Shown: positions 5,876 through 12,530, counted from the first letter of the stretch. The stretch: DNA of 12,923 nt from JALYNX01 sp040902845 (GCA_040902845.1 JBBDWM010000038.1:1-12923); one strand, 5' to 3'. Notes: generated from the sequence alone by a model not told the origin. Translations and numbers: made by a program.

Positions 5876-6436
5876 TCAAACCCCCGTGGTTGCCTTGCGG
5901 AATGGGAACCCGAAGGCGTCGAGCAACGCTTTGGCGTGCTCGTCGTTGCTGGCTGTGGTGCAGATGGTGATGTCCATCCCCCGTGTGGATGAAACCTGAT
6001 CAAAATCAATCTCGGGGAAGATCAATTGCTCGGTGACACCGAAGCTGTAGTTGCCCCGACCATCGAAAGACTTCGAGTTGAGACCGCGGAAGTCACGGAT
6101 GCGCGGAATGGCCACTGCAAGCAGGCGATCGAAGAACTCCCACATCCGGGCGCCCCGAAGAGTGACAGAAGCGCCGATCGGCATCCCCTCTCTCACCTTG
6201 AACCCGGCGATCGACTTCCGCGATCGGTTCATTCTGGCCTTCTGACCTGTGATGAGACTGAGCTCATCCATCGCAGAATCGATGGCCTTCTTGTCCTGGA
6301 CCGCCTCGCCAACACCCATGTTCACCACGATCTTCTCGAGACGTGGGACTTCCATGACATTGTCGAGACCGAGTTGCTCCTTGAGTCGAGGGCCTACCTC
6401 TTCTGCGTAGCGTGTTTTCAGACGCGGCGCGGTCAC
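5876..6436 (-). CDS. rplE: 50S ribosomal protein L5
   Basis: 5S rRNA-binding protein of the central protuberance that touches the P-site tRNA. The 186 residues hold PRLEKIVVNMGVGEA at about 31-45, GQKARMNRSRKSIAGFKVREGMPIGASVTLRG at about 64-95, FDRLLAVAIPRIRDFRGL at about 102-119, and GNYSFGVTEQLIFPEIDFD at about 128-146, all diagnostic. The start codon is GTG at 6436 and overlaps the rplX TGA as GTGA, so translation is probably coupled. It ends 12 bases before rpsN. Confidence 0.98.
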   Translation of the reverse strand: MTAPRLKTRYAEEVGPRLKEQLGLDNVMEVPRLEKIVVNMGVGEAVQDKKAIDSAMDELSLITGQKARMNRSRKSIAGFKVREGMPIGASVTLRGARMWEFFDRLLAVAIPRIRDFRGLNSKSFDGRGNYSFGVTEQLIFPEIDFDQVSSTRGMDITICTTASNDEHAKALLDAFGFPFRKATTGV

Positions 6437-6738
6437 AGCTCACCTCCGCACTTCACACAGACCCGATGCTTTGCGCCCTTGTCGTCGAAGCGATGGGCGA
6501 TCCGGGTCGGGCCACATTTCTCACAGAGGATCATCACGTTCGACACATCGATCGGCATGTCCTTGTCGATGATGCCGCCCTGCATGGTCTGACCCCTGGG
6601 CTTGGTGTGACGCTTGGCAGTGTTGACACCCTCGACGAGGATCTTGTCGTCCTTGGGGAACACCCGACTGATGCGCGACTCCTTGCCGGCGTCCTTGCCG
6701 GCAATCACCAACACCTTGTCACCGTGTTTGAGTTTCAT
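6433..6738 (-). CDS. rplX: 50S ribosomal protein L24 with C-terminal zinc ribbon
   Basis: Early assembly protein of the large subunit, later placed at the polypeptide exit. The 101 residues begin with a KOW motif (MKLKHGDKVLVIAGKDAGKESRISRVF), continue with VEGVNTAKRHTKP, and end in a four-cysteine ribbon: Cys72, Cys75, Cys94 and Cys97. Many bacterial L24 proteins carry this ribbon, others lack it. The ATG at 6738 has an AGGGG about 8 bases upstream and gives the standard N-terminus. The open frame continues upstream to 6948 through a heptamer array and the end of rplN, which is not coding for this protein. Its stop overlaps the GTG of rplE. Confidence 0.96.
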   Translation of the reverse strand: MKLKHGDKVLVIAGKDAGKESRISRVFPKDDKILVEGVNTAKRHTKPRGQTMQGGIIDKDMPIDVSNVMILCEKCGPTRIAHRFDDKGAKHRVCVKCGGEL

Positions 6739-6780
6739 GAGTAGACCCCTAGGGAACTTGTATCGCGAGTTGCGGGCAGA

Positions 6781-6842
6781 ACGCATAACGCAGAACGCTG
6801 ATCGCCTCTGAACGTATTGCGTTTTGCGTATTGCGTTTTGCG
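6781..6842. repeat. Heptamer array A4, orientation-switching, rplN-rplX spacer
   Basis: On the plus strand ACGCATA, ACGCAGA and ACGCTGA (6781-6801) are followed by a degenerate centre. Then ACGTATT, GCGTTTT, GCGTATT, GCGTTTT and GCG run to 6842. The arms 6781-6798 and 6819-6836 are complementary at 15 of 18 positions around a 20-base loop. The array takes up about half of the 121-base gap. The remainder next to rplX is the rplX leader with its ribosome binding site. Confidence 0.85.
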
Positions 6843-6862
6843 GAGCGAGCGAAACGAGCTCA
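6842..6862 (-). repeat. GCTCGTTTCGCTCGC module attached to array A4
   Basis: Read on the minus strand, a CTCG-TTTCGCTCGCT-CC stretch begins at the rplN stop codon and runs into the heptamer array. A nearly identical module (CTCGCTTCGCTCGCTGC) is at 12850-12866 beside array A7, but on the opposite strand. In both cases the module is followed by ACGCAATACGCAAAACGC or a close variant, which suggests a composite dispersed element. Confidence 0.5.
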
Positions 6863-7228
6863 TAAGACCTCTGGAGCGAGTGACACGATGCGCATGAACT
6901 TGCGGTCGCGTAGCTCCCGAGCCACCGGGCCGAAGATGCGAGTGCCACGGGGCTGGGAGTTGTTGTCGATGATCACGCATGCGTTGTCGTCGAATCGGAT
7001 GTAGGTCCCATCGGAGCGCCTCGACTCTTTCTTGGTGCGCACGACGACGGCCTTGACGACTTCGCCCTTCTTGACCGAGCCACCCGGGTTGGCCTCCTTG
7101 ACGGTCCCCACGATGATGTCGCCGATTCCGGCGTATCGCCGTGAGGACCCACCGAGGACGCGAATACAGAGGAGTTCTCGGGCTCCGGTGTTATCCGCCA
7201 CTTTGAGACGGGATTCCTGCTGGATCAT
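6860..7228 (-). CDS. rplN: 50S ribosomal protein L14
   Basis: Large-subunit beta-barrel protein at the subunit interface; it is also the docking site for the silencing factor RsfS in other bacteria. The 122 residues match the standard length. MIQQESRLKVADNTGARELLCIRVLGGS at 1-28, RYAGIGDIIVGTVKEANPGG near 31-50, and FGPVARELRDRKFMRIVSLAPEVL at the end are typical of actinobacterial L14. The start overlaps the rpsQ stop as ATGA. After its stop comes a 121-base spacer with a repeat module and array A4, the largest break between ribosomal protein genes here. Confidence 0.98.
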   Translation of the reverse strand: MIQQESRLKVADNTGARELLCIRVLGGSSRRYAGIGDIIVGTVKEANPGGSVKKGEVVKAVVVRTKKESRRSDGTYIRFDDNACVIIDNNSQPRGTRIFGPVARELRDRKFMRIVSLAPEVL

Positions 7229-7491
7229 CTCGCACGCTCCACGATCTCAACTACCCGCCATCGCTTCTGCTTGGAAAGCGGGCGTGTCTCCATGATGCGG
7301 ACCGTGTCGCCAACCTTGGCGTCGTTGGTCTCGTCATGGGCATGGAATTTGGTGCTGCGACGGACCACTTTGTCATAACGCGGGTGGCTCATCTGAGTGG
7401 GAACCTCCACGGTCACGGTCTTATCGCGCGAATCCGAGACGACGACGCCGACACGGACCTTGCGACGTCCTCTAATGCTGTTCTCTGTCAT
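7225..7491 (-). CDS. rpsQ: 30S ribosomal protein S17
   Basis: OB-fold protein binding 16S rRNA in the small-subunit body. The 88 residues contain RRKVRVGVVVSDSRDKTVTVEVPTQMSHPRYDKVVRRSTKFHAHDE, then VGDTVRIMETRPLSKQKRWRVVEIVERA, which is the S17 signature region. Its ATG shares an A with the rpmC stop (TGATG), and its stop overlaps rplN. Length and composition are ordinary. Confidence 0.98.
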   Translation of the reverse strand: MTENSIRGRRKVRVGVVVSDSRDKTVTVEVPTQMSHPRYDKVVRRSTKFHAHDETNDAKVGDTVRIMETRPLSKQKRWRVVEIVERAR

Positions 7492-7712
7492 CAGGCACGC
7501 TCCTCGGCCACGATCAGCGCCGGATTTGTCTCTCGCTCCCGCATGACGGTGAGGATGCGAGCGATGTCCTTCTTGACCTCACTGATACGCGAGTTGTTGT
7601 CGAGTTGATTGGTGGCGAGTTGAAAGCGCAGGTTGAAATGCTCCGTCTTGGCCTCCCCGAGGGCCTCGACCAGCTCTGCATCCGTCATCTCGCGTATCTC
7701 GGTTGGGGTCAT
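7491..7712 (-). CDS. rpmC: 50S ribosomal protein L29
   Basis: Two-helix hairpin protein near the polypeptide exit tunnel, where it helps dock signal recognition particle and trigger factor. The 73 residues include REMTDAELVEALGEAKTEHFNLRFQLATNQLDNNSRISEVKKDIARILTVMRERE. The LRFQ-ATNQL-N core and the KDIARI-T helix are characteristic. The C-terminal tail (TNPALIVAEERA) is a little longer than in E. coli. It overlaps rplP as ATGA and rpsQ as TGATG. Confidence 0.97.
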   Translation of the reverse strand: MTPTEIREMTDAELVEALGEAKTEHFNLRFQLATNQLDNNSRISEVKKDIARILTVMRERETNPALIVAEERA

Positions 7713-8122
7713 AGCTCCTCCCGGGAAACGAATCGGGTCTTGATCGGCAGCTTGTTGCCGGCCTTTCTCATTGCCTCACGGGCGAGATCCTCGGGAACGC
7801 CTGCGAGCTCGAACATCACCCGGCCTGGCTTCACCACAGATACCCAGAACTCAGGGTTTCCCTTGCCCGATCCCATGCGGGTCTCGGCGGGCTTCTGGGT
7901 GACCGGTTTGTCCGGGAAGATGGTGATCCAAACCTTGCCACCACGCTTCACCGCCCTGGTGATGGCGACACGGGCCGATTCGATCTGTCGGGCGGTTATC
8001 CACCCTGCCTCGAGCGCCTGCAACCCGTACTCGCCGAAGTTCACAGAAGTCCCACCTTTGGCCACACCGGACCTCCGACCGCGGTGCATCTTGCGATGCT
8101 TTGTCCTCTTGGGCATCAGCAT
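7709..8122 (-). CDS. rplP: 50S ribosomal protein L16
   Basis: Large-subunit protein at the A-site tRNA elbow, needed for late assembly. The 137 residues contain PKRTKHRKMHRGRRSGVAKGGTSVNFGEYGLQALE at about 4-38, ITARQIESARVAITRAVKRGGKVWI, and the highly conserved KPAETRMGSGKGNPEFWV near 79-96. ATG at 8122 gives MLMPKRTKHRK, the common family beginning. GAGG sits about 6 bases upstream. An internal ATG two codons later is a less likely start. It is separated from rpsC by 64 bases that hold array A5, and overlaps rpmC. Confidence 0.98.
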   Translation of the reverse strand: MLMPKRTKHRKMHRGRRSGVAKGGTSVNFGEYGLQALEAGWITARQIESARVAITRAVKRGGKVWITIFPDKPVTQKPAETRMGSGKGNPEFWVSVVKPGRVMFELAGVPEDLAREAMRKAGNKLPIKTRFVSREEL

Positions 8123-8150
8123 TTGGGGCCTCGCTGCACTCGGCCGTTGA

Positions 8151-8178
8151 CCGTTCTGCGTTCAGCGTTTTGCGTACT
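8151..8178. repeat. Heptamer array A5, rpsC-rplP spacer
   Basis: Four units of seven bases on the plus strand: CCGTTCT, GCGTTCA, GCGTTTT and GCGTACT. The first has the CCGT form seen in the adk array, the others the GCGT form, so this short array links the two variants. It lies just after the rpsC stop and about 28 bases upstream of the rplP start, leaving the rplP ribosome binding site intact. Confidence 0.7.
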
Positions 8179-8186
8179 AACGAACA

Positions 8187-9395
8187 TCACTCGTCCTCGC
8201 CTTCAGCGGCCTCGGCGCCGACCTCAGGGATCTCGGGAACGGGGAGTGCATCAACGGCCTCGACCGCTTCGATGTCGGCGTCCGGTGCGGCGATCTCGGT
8301 CGAGGGGGGTGCAGCGTTGTCCCCCTGCTCCGCGGGGGGACCGACCGAGCCCTGCTCGGTCGAGGGGGGTGCAGCGTTGTCCCCCTGCTCCGCGGGGAGA
8401 CCGACCGAGCCCTGCTCGGTCGAGGGGGGTGCGTCAACGGCCTCAACCGCTTCGACGTCGGCGTCCGGTGCGGCGATCTCGGCTACCGGCGTCTCGCTCT
8501 CTTCGCGCGCCGACTCGTACTCCACCTTGGCCTCGGCCGCGGTCGGGCGACGTCCGCCTCCGGCTTCGATGATGGGACGACCCCCTTCCTTCTTGCCGCC
8601 CCCGGCCTCGATCAATCGCTTGCCGCCGCCGGCTTCGATCAATCTCGGCCTGCTGTCGGAGCCTGCGGCTTCTTCGGCACGCGACTTGATGCTCTTGCGG
8701 GTGCGGCGCGCCGGCCCGCCCACGGCGAGATCGGCTTCGGCGGCGATCCGATCGCCGGAGACCTGGCCCCGCGAGACGACCTCACCCCGGTAAACCCATA
8801 CCTTGACGCCGATGGTGCCCACCGTGGTGTGAGCGGTGGCGGTGCCGTAGTCGATGTCCGCACGGAAGGTGTGTAGCGGGACGCGGCCCTCTCGATACCA
8901 CTCCCGGCGACCCATTTCGGCGCCACCCAAACGGCCCTTGCACTCCACCCGAACCCCCTCAGCCCCGGCTTTCAGGGCGGAGGCGATGGCGCGCTTCATG
9001 GCGCGACGGAAGGCGATCCGGTTCTCGATCTGGTCGGCAATACCCCGGGCAAGCAAGGCGGCGTCGAGATCAGGGTCTTTCACCTCATTGATATTCAGCT
9101 TGACCGGACGACCGGCCATGGCTTCCAGGGCGCCCCGAAGCCGTTCGGCCTCGGCCCCTTTGCGCCCGATGACGACACCGGGGCGTGCCGTGTGGATGTC
9201 GACGATCAGACGGTCACGGGTGCGCTCGATGTCGACACGGGACACCGCACCCCTCAACAACTCGTCCGTCAGGTACTTACGGATTCTCCAGTCCTCGTTT
9301 ACGAACGCTACGTATTCCTTGTCGGAAAACCACTTCGACTTCCAGTCAGTGGTAACACCTAGCCGAAACGAATAGGGGTGAACCTTCTGACCCAT
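8187..9395 (-). CDS. rpsC: 30S ribosomal protein S3 with a long repetitive C-terminal tail
   Basis: Small-subunit head protein at the mRNA entry channel. Residues 1-215 are ordinary S3: MGQKVHPYSFRLG, a type II KH domain with the GxxG loop (VIGRKGAE, about 75-82), and the C-terminal domain with ECKGRLGGAEM, REGRVPLHTFRADIDYG and GVKVWVYRGE (151-205). The protein continues to 402 residues; S3 is usually about 210-280. The extension has three LIEAGGG(K/R) repeats (252-282), then an acidic alanine- and proline-rich region with two 20-residue repeats (322-341 and 342-361) flanked by two copies of EIAAPDADxEAVEAVDA (306-322 and 367-383). The frame is intact to a TGA stop, and the 1-base overlap with rplV fixes the start. 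The tail looks disordered; its role is unknown. Confidence 0.97.
   Translation of the reverse strand: MGQKVHPYSFRLGVTTDWKSKWFSDKEYVAFVNEDWRIRKYLTDELLRGAVSRVDIERTRDRLIVDIHTARPGVVIGRKGAEAERLRGALEAMAGRPVKLNINEVKDPDLDAALLARGIADQIENRIAFRRAMKRAIASALKAGAEGVRVECKGRLGGAEMGRREWYREGRVPLHTFRADIDYGTATAHTTVGTIGVKVWVYRGEVVSRGQVSGDRIAAEADLAVGGPARRTRKSIKSRAEEAAGSDSRPRLIEAGGGKRLIEAGGGKKEGGRPIIEAGGGRRPTAAEAKVEYESAREESETPVAEIAAPDADVEAVEAVDAPPSTEQGSVGLPAEQGDNAAPPSTEQGSVGPPAEQGDNAAPPSTEIAAPDADIEAVEAVDALPVPEIPEVGAEAAEGEDE
8246..8482. repeat. Nested in-frame repeats in rpsC: 60-base tandem units between 54-base direct repeats
   Basis: Two 60-base units (8299-8358 and 8359-8418) differ at one visible position, and a third copy is cut after 14 bases (to 8432). 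They are flanked by two 54-base direct repeats (8246-8299 and 8429-8482) that differ at three positions. Each 60-base unit meets its neighbour at a perfect 9-base-pair inverted repeat with a 3-base loop (arms CGACCGAGC and GCTCGGTCG, for example 8342-8362, and again 8402-8422). All unit lengths are multiples of three, so the S3 frame is kept. Near identity at the DNA level suggests recent duplication. Confidence 0.9.
8550..8645. repeat. 27-base in-frame repeats coding RLIEAGGGK in rpsC
   Basis: Two adjacent 27-base units (8619-8645 and 8592-8618) each code RLIEAGGGK. A third related copy (8550-8576) codes PIIEAGGGR after a four-residue break. They form the hinge between the S3 core and its acidic tail and add Gly-rich, basic segments. 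Confidence 0.8.
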
Positions 9396-9742
9396 CAGTT
9401 CACCTCCTCATTCATGTCAGACACCACGATCGTGATGTGGCTGGTTCGCTTCCTGATGCGGGCAGCGCGTCCCCGGGCCCGCGGCCGATAACGCTTGAGG
9501 GTCGGGCCCTCATCGGCGTAGGCCTCGGCAACCACGAGGTCCTCGGAGTCGAGAGCGTGGTTGTGCTCTGCATTGGCCACGGCGGAGCGAAGCACTTTGG
9601 CAACCGGCTCGGTGGCACCGCGCGAAGTCAGGCGCAGGACGTTCTCCGCCTCGATCACAGGGAGCCCGCGCACCAGGTCGAGAACCAGTCGCACCTTGTA
9701 TGGCGATTGGCGGATGTATTTGGCTTGTGCCCTGACCTTCAT
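9395..9742 (-). CDS. rplV: 50S ribosomal protein L22
   Basis: Lines the polypeptide exit tunnel with its long beta-hairpin, the site of macrolide-resistance changes. The 115 residues start MKVRAQAKYIRQSPYKVRLVLDLVRG and contain NAEHNHALDSEDLVVAEAYADEGPTLKRYRPRARGRAARIRKRTSHITIVV at about 57-107, which covers the hairpin (RPRARGRAARIRKRTSH). The ATG at 9742 overlaps the rpsS TGA as ATGA. An open frame extends upstream through rpsS but has no L22 similarity. Length is normal, without the long C-terminal extensions of some actinobacteria. Confidence 0.98.
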   Translation of the reverse strand: MKVRAQAKYIRQSPYKVRLVLDLVRGLPVIEAENVLRLTSRGATEPVAKVLRSAVANAEHNHALDSEDLVVAEAYADEGPTLKRYRPRARGRAARIRKRTSHITIVVSDMNEEVN

Positions 9743-10014
9743 CGTTTTCTCGCTGACTTGTCGGCGTGGCCGCGGAAGGTGCGGGTGGGTGCGAACTCGC
9801 CGAGCTTGTGGCCGACCATCGACTCCGTGATGTAGACAGGCACGTGCTTGCGACCGTCGTGGACGGCGATCGTGTGCCCGATCATCTCGGGGATGATGGT
9901 GGAGCGACGCGACCATGTCCTGATCACCCGCTTGCCCCCGGAACGGTTGAGCTCGTCGACCTTTGCCGCGAGATGGTCGTCGACGAATGGCCCCTTCTTG
10001 AGACTGCGAGCCAC
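9739..10014 (-). CDS. rpsS: 30S ribosomal protein S19
   Basis: Small-subunit head protein near the A-site finger and S13. The 91 residues begin ARSLKKGPFVDDHL, contain IRTWSRRSTIIPEMIGHTIAVHDGRKHVPVYITESMVGHKLGEFAPTRTF and end HADKSARKR, a full match to the family. The start is GTG at 10014, two bases after the rplB TAA and just after GGAGG. The in-frame sequence farther upstream is rplB in another frame. It overlaps rplV by 4 bases. Confidence 0.98.
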   Translation of the reverse strand: MARSLKKGPFVDDHLAAKVDELNRSGGKRVIRTWSRRSTIIPEMIGHTIAVHDGRKHVPVYITESMVGHKLGEFAPTRTFRGHADKSARKR

Positions 10015-10016
10015 GA

Positions 10017-10850
10017 TTACCTCCGACCCTTCTTCGCACGACGACGCACGATGTACTTGCTGGACGCCTTCTTCTTGCTGCGGGTGCGCCCTTCCGGCTG
10101 ACCCCAAGGGCTCACCGGGTGACGACCACCTGAGGACTTGCCTTCGCCACCACCAAGGGGGTGGTCGACCGGGTTCATGGCCACTCCTCTGGTCTGAGGC
10201 CGAACCCCCTTCCACCGATTGCGACCGGCTTTGCCCAACTTGATGAGCTCGGCTTCGGTGTTGCCCACCTGGCCGACGGTGGCCCGACTGTCGAGTGGGA
10301 CCTGTCGCATCTCACCAGAGGGCAGCCGGAGGAGAGCCAGGTCATTCTCCTTCGACATCAGCTGCACTGCTGTGCCGGCCGACCGGCCCAGCTTGGCGCC
10401 GCCCCCAGGACGCATTTCGATGGCATGGACAATGGTTCCCGCCGGAATATTGCGGAGGGGCAGCGCATTGCCCGGCCTGATCTCGGCCTTGGACCCTGAC
10501 TCGAGCCGGTCGTCCACCTTGACCCCCACCGGGGCAAGGATGTAGCGCTTCTCGCCATCTGCGTAATTGAGGAGGGCGATGCGTGCGTTGCGGTTCGGGT
10601 CGTACTCGATGGTCGCCACGCGGGCGGGGATGCCGTCCTTGTCACGCCGGAAGTCGATGACCCGGTAGCGCTGCTTGTGGCCACCACCACGATGCCGAGC
10701 GGTGACCCGCCCGTAAGTGTTGCGCCCACCGGTCTTGGTCTTCTTGGCGATCAGCGACTTCTCGGGCGTGTCGGTCGTGATCTCGGAGAAGTCCGAGACC
10801 GTTTGGAACCGGCGGCCGGGGGAAGTCGGTTTGCGTTTCTTGACTGCCAT
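10017..10850 (-). CDS. rplB: 50S ribosomal protein L2
   Basis: Essential large-subunit protein needed for subunit association and peptidyl transferase activity. The 277 residues show KKRKPTSPGRRFQT at the N-terminus, GRNTYGRVTARHRGGGHKQRYRVIDFRRDKDGIPARVATIEYDPNRNARIALLNYADGEKRYILAP, and the C-terminal MNPVDHPLGGGEGKSSGGRHPVSPWG containing the histidine that is critical in E. coli L2. The ATG at 10850 lies one base after rplW, with GGAG 7 bases upstream; the open frame 13 codons longer is not L2. It ends in a strongly basic tail, then rpsS after 2 bases. Confidence 0.99.
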   Translation of the reverse strand: MAVKKRKPTSPGRRFQTVSDFSEITTDTPEKSLIAKKTKTGGRNTYGRVTARHRGGGHKQRYRVIDFRRDKDGIPARVATIEYDPNRNARIALLNYADGEKRYILAPVGVKVDDRLESGSKAEIRPGNALPLRNIPAGTIVHAIEMRPGGGAKLGRSAGTAVQLMSKENDLALLRLPSGEMRQVPLDSRATVGQVGNTEAELIKLGKAGRNRWKGVRPQTRGVAMNPVDHPLGGGEGKSSGGRHPVSPWGQPEGRTRSKKKASSKYIVRRRAKKGRR

Positions 10851-10851
10851 C

Positions 10852-11139
10852 TCAGACTCCGAACAGATCGATCGAATTGCCGGGGGCAAGCGTCACCAGA
10901 GCGCGCTTGGTGTCTTTGCGCTTACCCATCTTCCAGCCCTGGCGTTTCAGCTTGCCCTTGCGGTTCATGGTGTTGACCCGGACCACTCGAACCCCGAAAA
11001 CCTGCTCTACGGCAGTCCTTATCTCGCTCTTGTTGGAGCGGGGGTCGACCATGAAGGTGTAGGTGTTGTTGTGCTCGATGAGGTCGTACGACTTCTCGGA
11101 GACCACAGGGGCGAGGATGATGTCACGTAGGTCTTTCAT
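10852..11139 (-). CDS. rplW: 50S ribosomal protein L23
   Basis: Protein at the tunnel exit that docks trigger factor, signal recognition particle and SecY. The 95 residues include LAPVVSEKSYDLIEHNNTYTFMVDPRSNKSEIRTAVEQVFGVRVVRVNTMNRKGKLKRQGWKMGKRKDTKRALVTLAPGNSIDLF, the standard bacterial form with the rRNA-binding extended loop (about 63-80). The start overlaps rplD as ATGA and the stop is one base before rplB. Confidence 0.98.
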   Translation of the reverse strand: MKDLRDIILAPVVSEKSYDLIEHNNTYTFMVDPRSNKSEIRTAVEQVFGVRVVRVNTMNRKGKLKRQGWKMGKRKDTKRALVTLAPGNSIDLFGV

Positions 11140-11840
11140 CCTGCCTCACCTCCCTGCTCCTCTTCCTTGACGATTTCGCCTTCCTTGACGAAATCGCTCT
11201 CGCTGACCTCGTAGGAGCTTGCCCTGCCGACTGAGCCAACCGTGTGGGTGGTGAACACCACCTGATCGGCCCATAGGACGTCATAAGGGGTGAGATGACC
11301 CGGCTCGGCCAGGATCACATCCGGGAGATTGCGGAAGGAGCGGCCGGCAACGCCGTCGAGTTGGCTGAGCACGACCAGCGCTTTGCCCCCGGCTCCGATT
11401 GCCTTGAGCAGAGACACGGCCTGTTTCGTCTTCGGCGCGGCCCAGTCGAAATCGTCGATCACCTTGACCGCGTCTTCAGAAGCGCGGGCGGAGAGGGCAC
11501 TGCGAAGGGCGAGACGCTTCATCTTCTTGGGTGTCCGTTGGCTGTAGTCGCGGGGCTTCGGTCCATGGGCGACGCCACCGCCGACCCAGTGCGGTGCGCG
11601 AATCGATCCCTGACGGGCACGGCCCAGGCCTTTCTGACGCCACGGCTTCCGCCCACCACCACGCACTTCGCCACGGGTCTTGGTTGAGGCCGTTCCGGAT
11701 CGGGCGCCGGCCAGTTGAGCCGTGATCACTTGATGGAGCACTGCAAGATTGGGCTCGATGCCAAAGATCTCGGCGTCGAGTTTCACGTCGCCTTTGGCTG
11801 TGCCATCGGCAGAGAACAATGGGGCCTTCACATCAGCCAC
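11136..11840 (-). CDS. rplD: 50S ribosomal protein L4 with an acidic C-terminal tail
   Basis: Large-subunit protein whose loop reaches the exit tunnel; in E. coli it represses the S10 operon. The 234 residues contain the loop TKTRGEVRGGGRKPWRQKGLGRARQGSIRAPHWVGGGVAHGPKPRDYSQRTPKKMKRLALRSALS at about 53-117. The domain normally ends near YDVLWADQVVFT (186-197). Here a further 37 residues follow, many acidic (SESDFVKEGEIVKEEEQGGEAG). The start is GTG at 11840, inside the end of rplC (8-base overlap). Whether it regulates this operon cannot be judged because the leader is outside the window. Confidence 0.97.
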   Translation of the reverse strand: MADVKAPLFSADGTAKGDVKLDAEIFGIEPNLAVLHQVITAQLAGARSGTASTKTRGEVRGGGRKPWRQKGLGRARQGSIRAPHWVGGGVAHGPKPRDYSQRTPKKMKRLALRSALSARASEDAVKVIDDFDWAAPKTKQAVSLLKAIGAGGKALVVLSQLDGVAGRSFRNLPDVILAEPGHLTPYDVLWADQVVFTTHTVGSVGRASSYEVSESDFVKEGEIVKEEEQGGEAG

Positions 11841-12471
11841 GGGCCTTCACCGCCTCTCGAACCAGGACCATTGAGCCCTTGGGCCCGGGGACGGCTCCAC
11901 CGAGGAGCAGAAGGTCACGCTCGGCATCGACGCCGACGACCTCGAGACTGAGTGTGGTCACCCGCTCACCGCCCATTCGGCCGGCCATCTTCATTCCCTT
12001 GAAGACCCGAGCCGGGGTGGCACATGCGCCGATCGAGCCCGGGGCCCGGTGCTTCTTGTGGGTGCCGTGCGAGGCGCCCTGACCAGCGAAGTTGTGTCTC
12101 TGCATCACGCCGGCAAAGCCCTTGCCCTTGGAGACACCGGCCACGTCGGCCTTGGCCCCCGGCTGGAGCACGTCTGCGATCCTGATCTCCTGACCGAGTG
12201 CGTAGGAGCCCGGATCGGTGACGCGGACTTCCACCAGGTGCTTGGCAGGGGCCACACCCGCCTTGGCGAAGTGCCCGGCCTCCGGCTTGTTGGCGCGCCC
12301 TGGCTTGATCTCTCCGTATGAGATCTGGATGGCGTTGTAGCCGTCTCTCTCCATCGTCTTGATTTGGGTGACGTGACAGGGTCCGGCCTTGATGACCGTC
12401 ACCGGGATGGCCCGGGCCTGGTCGTCAAAGACCTGGGTCATCCCCAACTTCTGTCCAAGGATGGCGTTCAC
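11833..12471 (-). CDS. rplC: 50S ribosomal protein L3
   Basis: Early assembly protein whose loop approaches the peptidyl transferase centre. The 212 residues begin MNAILGQKLGMTQVFDDQARAIPVTVIKAGPC. They hold the loop KGKGFAGVMQRHNFAGQGASHGTHKKHRAPGSIG at about 115-148; Gln131 lies near the position that PrmB methylates in enterobacteria. The start is GTG at 12471, with AAGG about 8 bases upstream. The end overlaps rplD. Array A6 separates it from rpsJ. Confidence 0.98.
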   Translation of the reverse strand: MNAILGQKLGMTQVFDDQARAIPVTVIKAGPCHVTQIKTMERDGYNAIQISYGEIKPGRANKPEAGHFAKAGVAPAKHLVEVRVTDPGSYALGQEIRIADVLQPGAKADVAGVSKGKGFAGVMQRHNFAGQGASHGTHKKHRAPGSIGACATPARVFKGMKMAGRMGGERVTTLSLEVVGVDAERDLLLLGGAVPGPKGSMVLVREAVKARG

Positions 12472-12488
12472 GGCGAAACCTTCGATTT

Positions 12489-12530
12489 ACGCAAAACGCC
12501 AAACGCCAAACGCCAAACGCAGAACGGCGT
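12489..12530. repeat. Heptamer array A6, rpsJ-rplC spacer
   Basis: Six 7-base units on the plus strand: ACGCAAA, ACGCCAA three times (12496-12516), ACGCAGA and ACGGCGT. The orientation is constant apart from the last unit. It fills most of the 61 bases between rpsJ and rplC and leaves the rplC ribosome binding site free. The unit ACGCCAA is different from the ACGCAAT that dominates array A3, so arrays seem to homogenise locally. Confidence 0.9.

Noticed and set aside
6739..6948. Longer L24 starting at 6948
   Set aside because: The extension runs through rplN in another frame and through array A4. The 6738 start has a ribosome binding site and the family N-terminus.
8246..8482. Assembly error as the source of the rpsC repeats
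   Set aside because: The units are not identical (one and three differences) and all keep the reading frame, which argues for real duplication, although long reads would settle the copy number.
10039..10215. Longer S19 and L22 starts upstream of their chosen codons
   Set aside because: The upstream residues are rplB and rpsS read in other frames; the chosen starts give full family N-termini and overlap the preceding stops.
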